A DNA stretch of 64,000 nt from Microbaculum marinisediminis. Lineage in GTDB: Bacteria > Pseudomonadota > Alphaproteobacteria > Rhizobiales > Tepidamorphaceae. Positions 62,565-64,000 of the stretch are shown one piece after another; within the stretch, counting starts at the first letter, position 1; every line of letters begins with the position of its first letter. The translations under genes were made by a program, and so were the position numbers. The notes under the pieces are model-generated. The model worked only from the letters and a program-made list of their open reading frames with translations. It did not search any database and was not told where the DNA came from. The DNA lies in contig NZ_JALIDZ010000007.1 in NCBI RefSeq assembly GCF_025397915.1, forward strand, positions 248,001 through 312,000. Reading direction: 5' to 3'.

Positions 62565-63038
62565 ATGCAACCGAGAATGAACATCGCCCATCTTGCGCCT
62601 GACCTCTATCGCGCTGTCGCGGCCCTCGACGGTGCGGTGAAGACCTCGGGTATCGACGATCGCCTTCTGCACCTCGTTAAGCTGCGCGCCTCGCAGATCA
62701 ACGGTTGCGCATACTGCGTCGATCTTCACGTGAAGGAGGCGCTGGCTGACGGACTAAGCGCACAAATGCTGCACCTCCTGCCTGTATGGCGTGAATCCCC
62801 CTTCTTCGACGACAGGGATCGAGCGGCCCTAGAATGGACTGAAAGTGTGACGCTGGCCGCCCAAACCGGCATTCCAGATGCCGCGTTTGAAGTGGTCAGA
62901 GCCGCGTTCTCCGAGACCGAGATCGCACAACTGACCATTGCCATCGGCACAATCAACATCTGGAACAGGATTGCCGTGAGTTCGCGCTTGCAACACCCGT
63001 TGGAAATGGGGCCGGAAAGTGTGCGGGAAGCAAAGTGA
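62565..63038 (+). CDS. carboxymuconolactone decarboxylase family protein (AhpD-like)
   Basis: A 157-residue AhpD-like protein. The redox motif is NGCAYCVDLHVKEA (CxxC-xxx-H), after LLHLVKLRASQI. This subgroup reduces alkylhydroperoxides or disulfides rather than decarboxylating lactones. It is divergent from and probably controlled by the Rrf2 regulator, pointing to an oxidative or electrophile response. A second ATG at 62577 (MNIAHLAPDLYRA) is an alternative start. Confidence 0.88.
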   Translation: MQPRMNIAHLAPDLYRAVAALDGAVKTSGIDDRLLHLVKLRASQINGCAYCVDLHVKEALADGLSAQMLHLLPVWRESPFFDDRDRAALEWTESVTLAAQTGIPDAAFEVVRAAFSETEIAQLTIAIGTINIWNRIAVSSRLQHPLEMGPESVREAK

Positions 63039-63067
63039 TTGGTCAGTCATCGAGATAGCTGACTGCA

Positions 63068-63379
63068 ATGCGTTGGCGACGAGGCCAGAATTCGCCAGCG
63101 ATGCACCCGCCGCAAAGCCTTGGCATAGCCCAATCCTGCGTTAACGACCGCGTGAAGGCGCTAGAGGCCGACCTTGGTAGTCTTCCGCTCGCGCGCCGCG
63201 CTGGGGGCGTCCGACCAACGGAGGCCGGACGTCACTTCGTCGAGCGCGCGGCTGCCAGCGTTGATCAACGCGACCATGCGGTGAACATCGCAGTAGGGCA
63301 GCAACAGGGGAATGTGGTCGCCTGCGTATCGGTGGCCGTGCTGCCGTGGCCTGCACAATCGAATTGGCCAGAGGCATAA
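63068..63379 (+). pseudogene. LysR-family regulator fragment
   Basis: The frame reads SLGIAQSCVNDRVKALEADL, then GSLPLARRAGGVRPTEAGRH and FVERAAASVDQRDHAVNIA, clearly the second half of a LysR helix-turn-helix domain and linker helix. The first helices are missing or garbled (MRWRRGQNSPAMHPPQ), the wing has lost typical residues, and the effector domain is absent. It is a decayed gene beside tRNA-Ser. Confidence 0.7.
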
Positions 63380-63432
63380 GTTGGAATCCGGCGGTTAGGG
63401 CGGCTATCGGCGTTCCCGGTTTTATACCGAAG

Positions 63433-63522
<90 letters not shown>

Positions 63523-63657
63523 TGCAAAACGAACGGCCCAGATACACCGGAGTTCACCTCCGATGCAAGGTGCCGTGATCGCCGTTGTGCGGCGCTTGGC
63601 CTCGAACGGCGTACCGACTATGTAGGAATCGTCATTGGTTTCCGCGAGGTTCGGGCG

Positions 63658-63984
63658 ATGCTGCGCTTTTTGTCCCGTTTCATTGGCCTGTGGCTCCTGG
63701 CCGGGGCGCTCGTCGCGCTCGTTGTCGACGGCGCCAAGACCATTGCCTCGGGCTCCGTCGTCACCACCGCCGTCGGCCAGATGTGGTATTCGGTCAGCCC
63801 CGCCACGCTGAACGCCGCCCAGGCCGGTATCCAGCGCAATGTCAGCCCGTTCCTATGGGATCCGATCATCCAGTCGATCCTGACCGCGCCGGGATTTGTG
63901 GTGTTCGGCATACTCGGCGCGCTATTGTTGCTCGCAGGCCGAAAGAAGCGCGAGCTCAAGCTCTCGGAGCTCGAGATCGGCTGA
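63658..63984 (+). CDS. small membrane protein, PetM-like annotation family
   Basis: A 108-residue protein with two membrane helices: FIGLWLLAGALVALVVDGAK at the N-terminus and APGFVVFGILGALLLLAGRK near the C-terminus. Between them lies WYSVSPATLNAAQAGIQRNV and SPFLWDPIIQSIL. Similar proteins beside tRNA-Ser in Rhizobiales-type genomes are often labelled PetM-like, but a link to cytochrome b6f is not supported by biology here. The ATG at 63658 was chosen; upstream open frame crosses the tRNA. Confidence 0.7.
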   Translation: MLRFLSRFIGLWLLAGALVALVVDGAKTIASGSVVTTAVGQMWYSVSPATLNAAQAGIQRNVSPFLWDPIIQSILTAPGFVVFGILGALLLLAGRKKRELKLSELEIG

Positions 63985-64000
63985 TTCCCGCGACGGCGTG

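Overview
The window is GC-rich, densely packed bacterial DNA, most likely from an environmental alphaproteobacterium. Points in favour are the alphaproteobacterial-style fixN/ccoNOQP operon, a UDP-sulfoquinovose synthase, many TRAP and tripartite tricarboxylate (TTT) transporters, IclR-type regulators, and a small PetM-like protein beside tRNA-Ser. The genus cannot be named from the sequence alone.

Layout. 1-733: the 5' part of a sulfhydrogenase-beta-like 4Fe-4S protein, cut by the window edge. 834-9998: catabolic island A, with a flavin reductase, a MalT-type ATP-dependent LuxR regulator, an LLM flavin monooxygenase, a TRAP transporter, an alpha/beta hydrolase and a cupin. Four copies of one palindrome (core CTATC-N4-GATAG) sit in front of its transcription units. 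10212-16513: a respiratory and nitrosative-stress block. An NsrR-like Rrf2 regulator leads ccoN-ccoO-ccoQ-ccoP, a 55-codon membrane peptide gene and a DUF2189 membrane protein, followed by a hexameric tyrosine-coordinated heme protein gene; a hemerythrin-domain gene diverges from the regulator. 16563-32350: mostly housekeeping genes: DUF488, gdhA, an 888-bp gene-poor stretch of repeats and hairpins, tamA-tamB, an AraC regulator, a secreted von Willebrand A protein with its partner, and the divergent cysH / UDP-sulfoquinovose synthase pair.

32483-45740: catabolic island B. An IclR regulator and an SDR with a degenerate active site diverge from tctC-tctB-tctA, a thiamine-diphosphate enzyme, an aldehyde dehydrogenase, three extended-SDR epimerase/dehydratases, a KstD/fumarate-reductase-like flavoprotein and a cupin. 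Almost every junction is overlapping or tight, and tctB is preceded by two six-codon minicistrons in an ATGA cascade. 45825-56745: catabolic island C. On the minus strand it runs IclR, metallo-beta-lactamase-fold hydrolase, biotin carrier, biotin carboxylase, pyruvate-carboxylase-type carboxyltransferase and thiolase; on the plus strand, a second TRAP transporter and an acyl-CoA ligase. The gene set implies uptake of an organic acid, CoA activation, biotin-dependent carboxylation or transcarboxylation, and thiolysis.

56764-63433: a decayed accessory stretch with an IS6-family transposase remnant fused to an AraC tail, a LysR regulator divergent from a YdiJ-like FAD/Fe-S dehydrogenase, an orphan fragment, an Rrf2/carboxymuconolactone-decarboxylase pair sharing a 25-bp palindrome, and a LysR fragment. 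It ends at the 3' side of tRNA-Ser(GGA). A small membrane protein closes the window. No CRISPR array, rRNA, integrase or intact insertion sequence was seen. The most interesting material is the three uncharacterised catabolic islands and their cis-regulatory sites.
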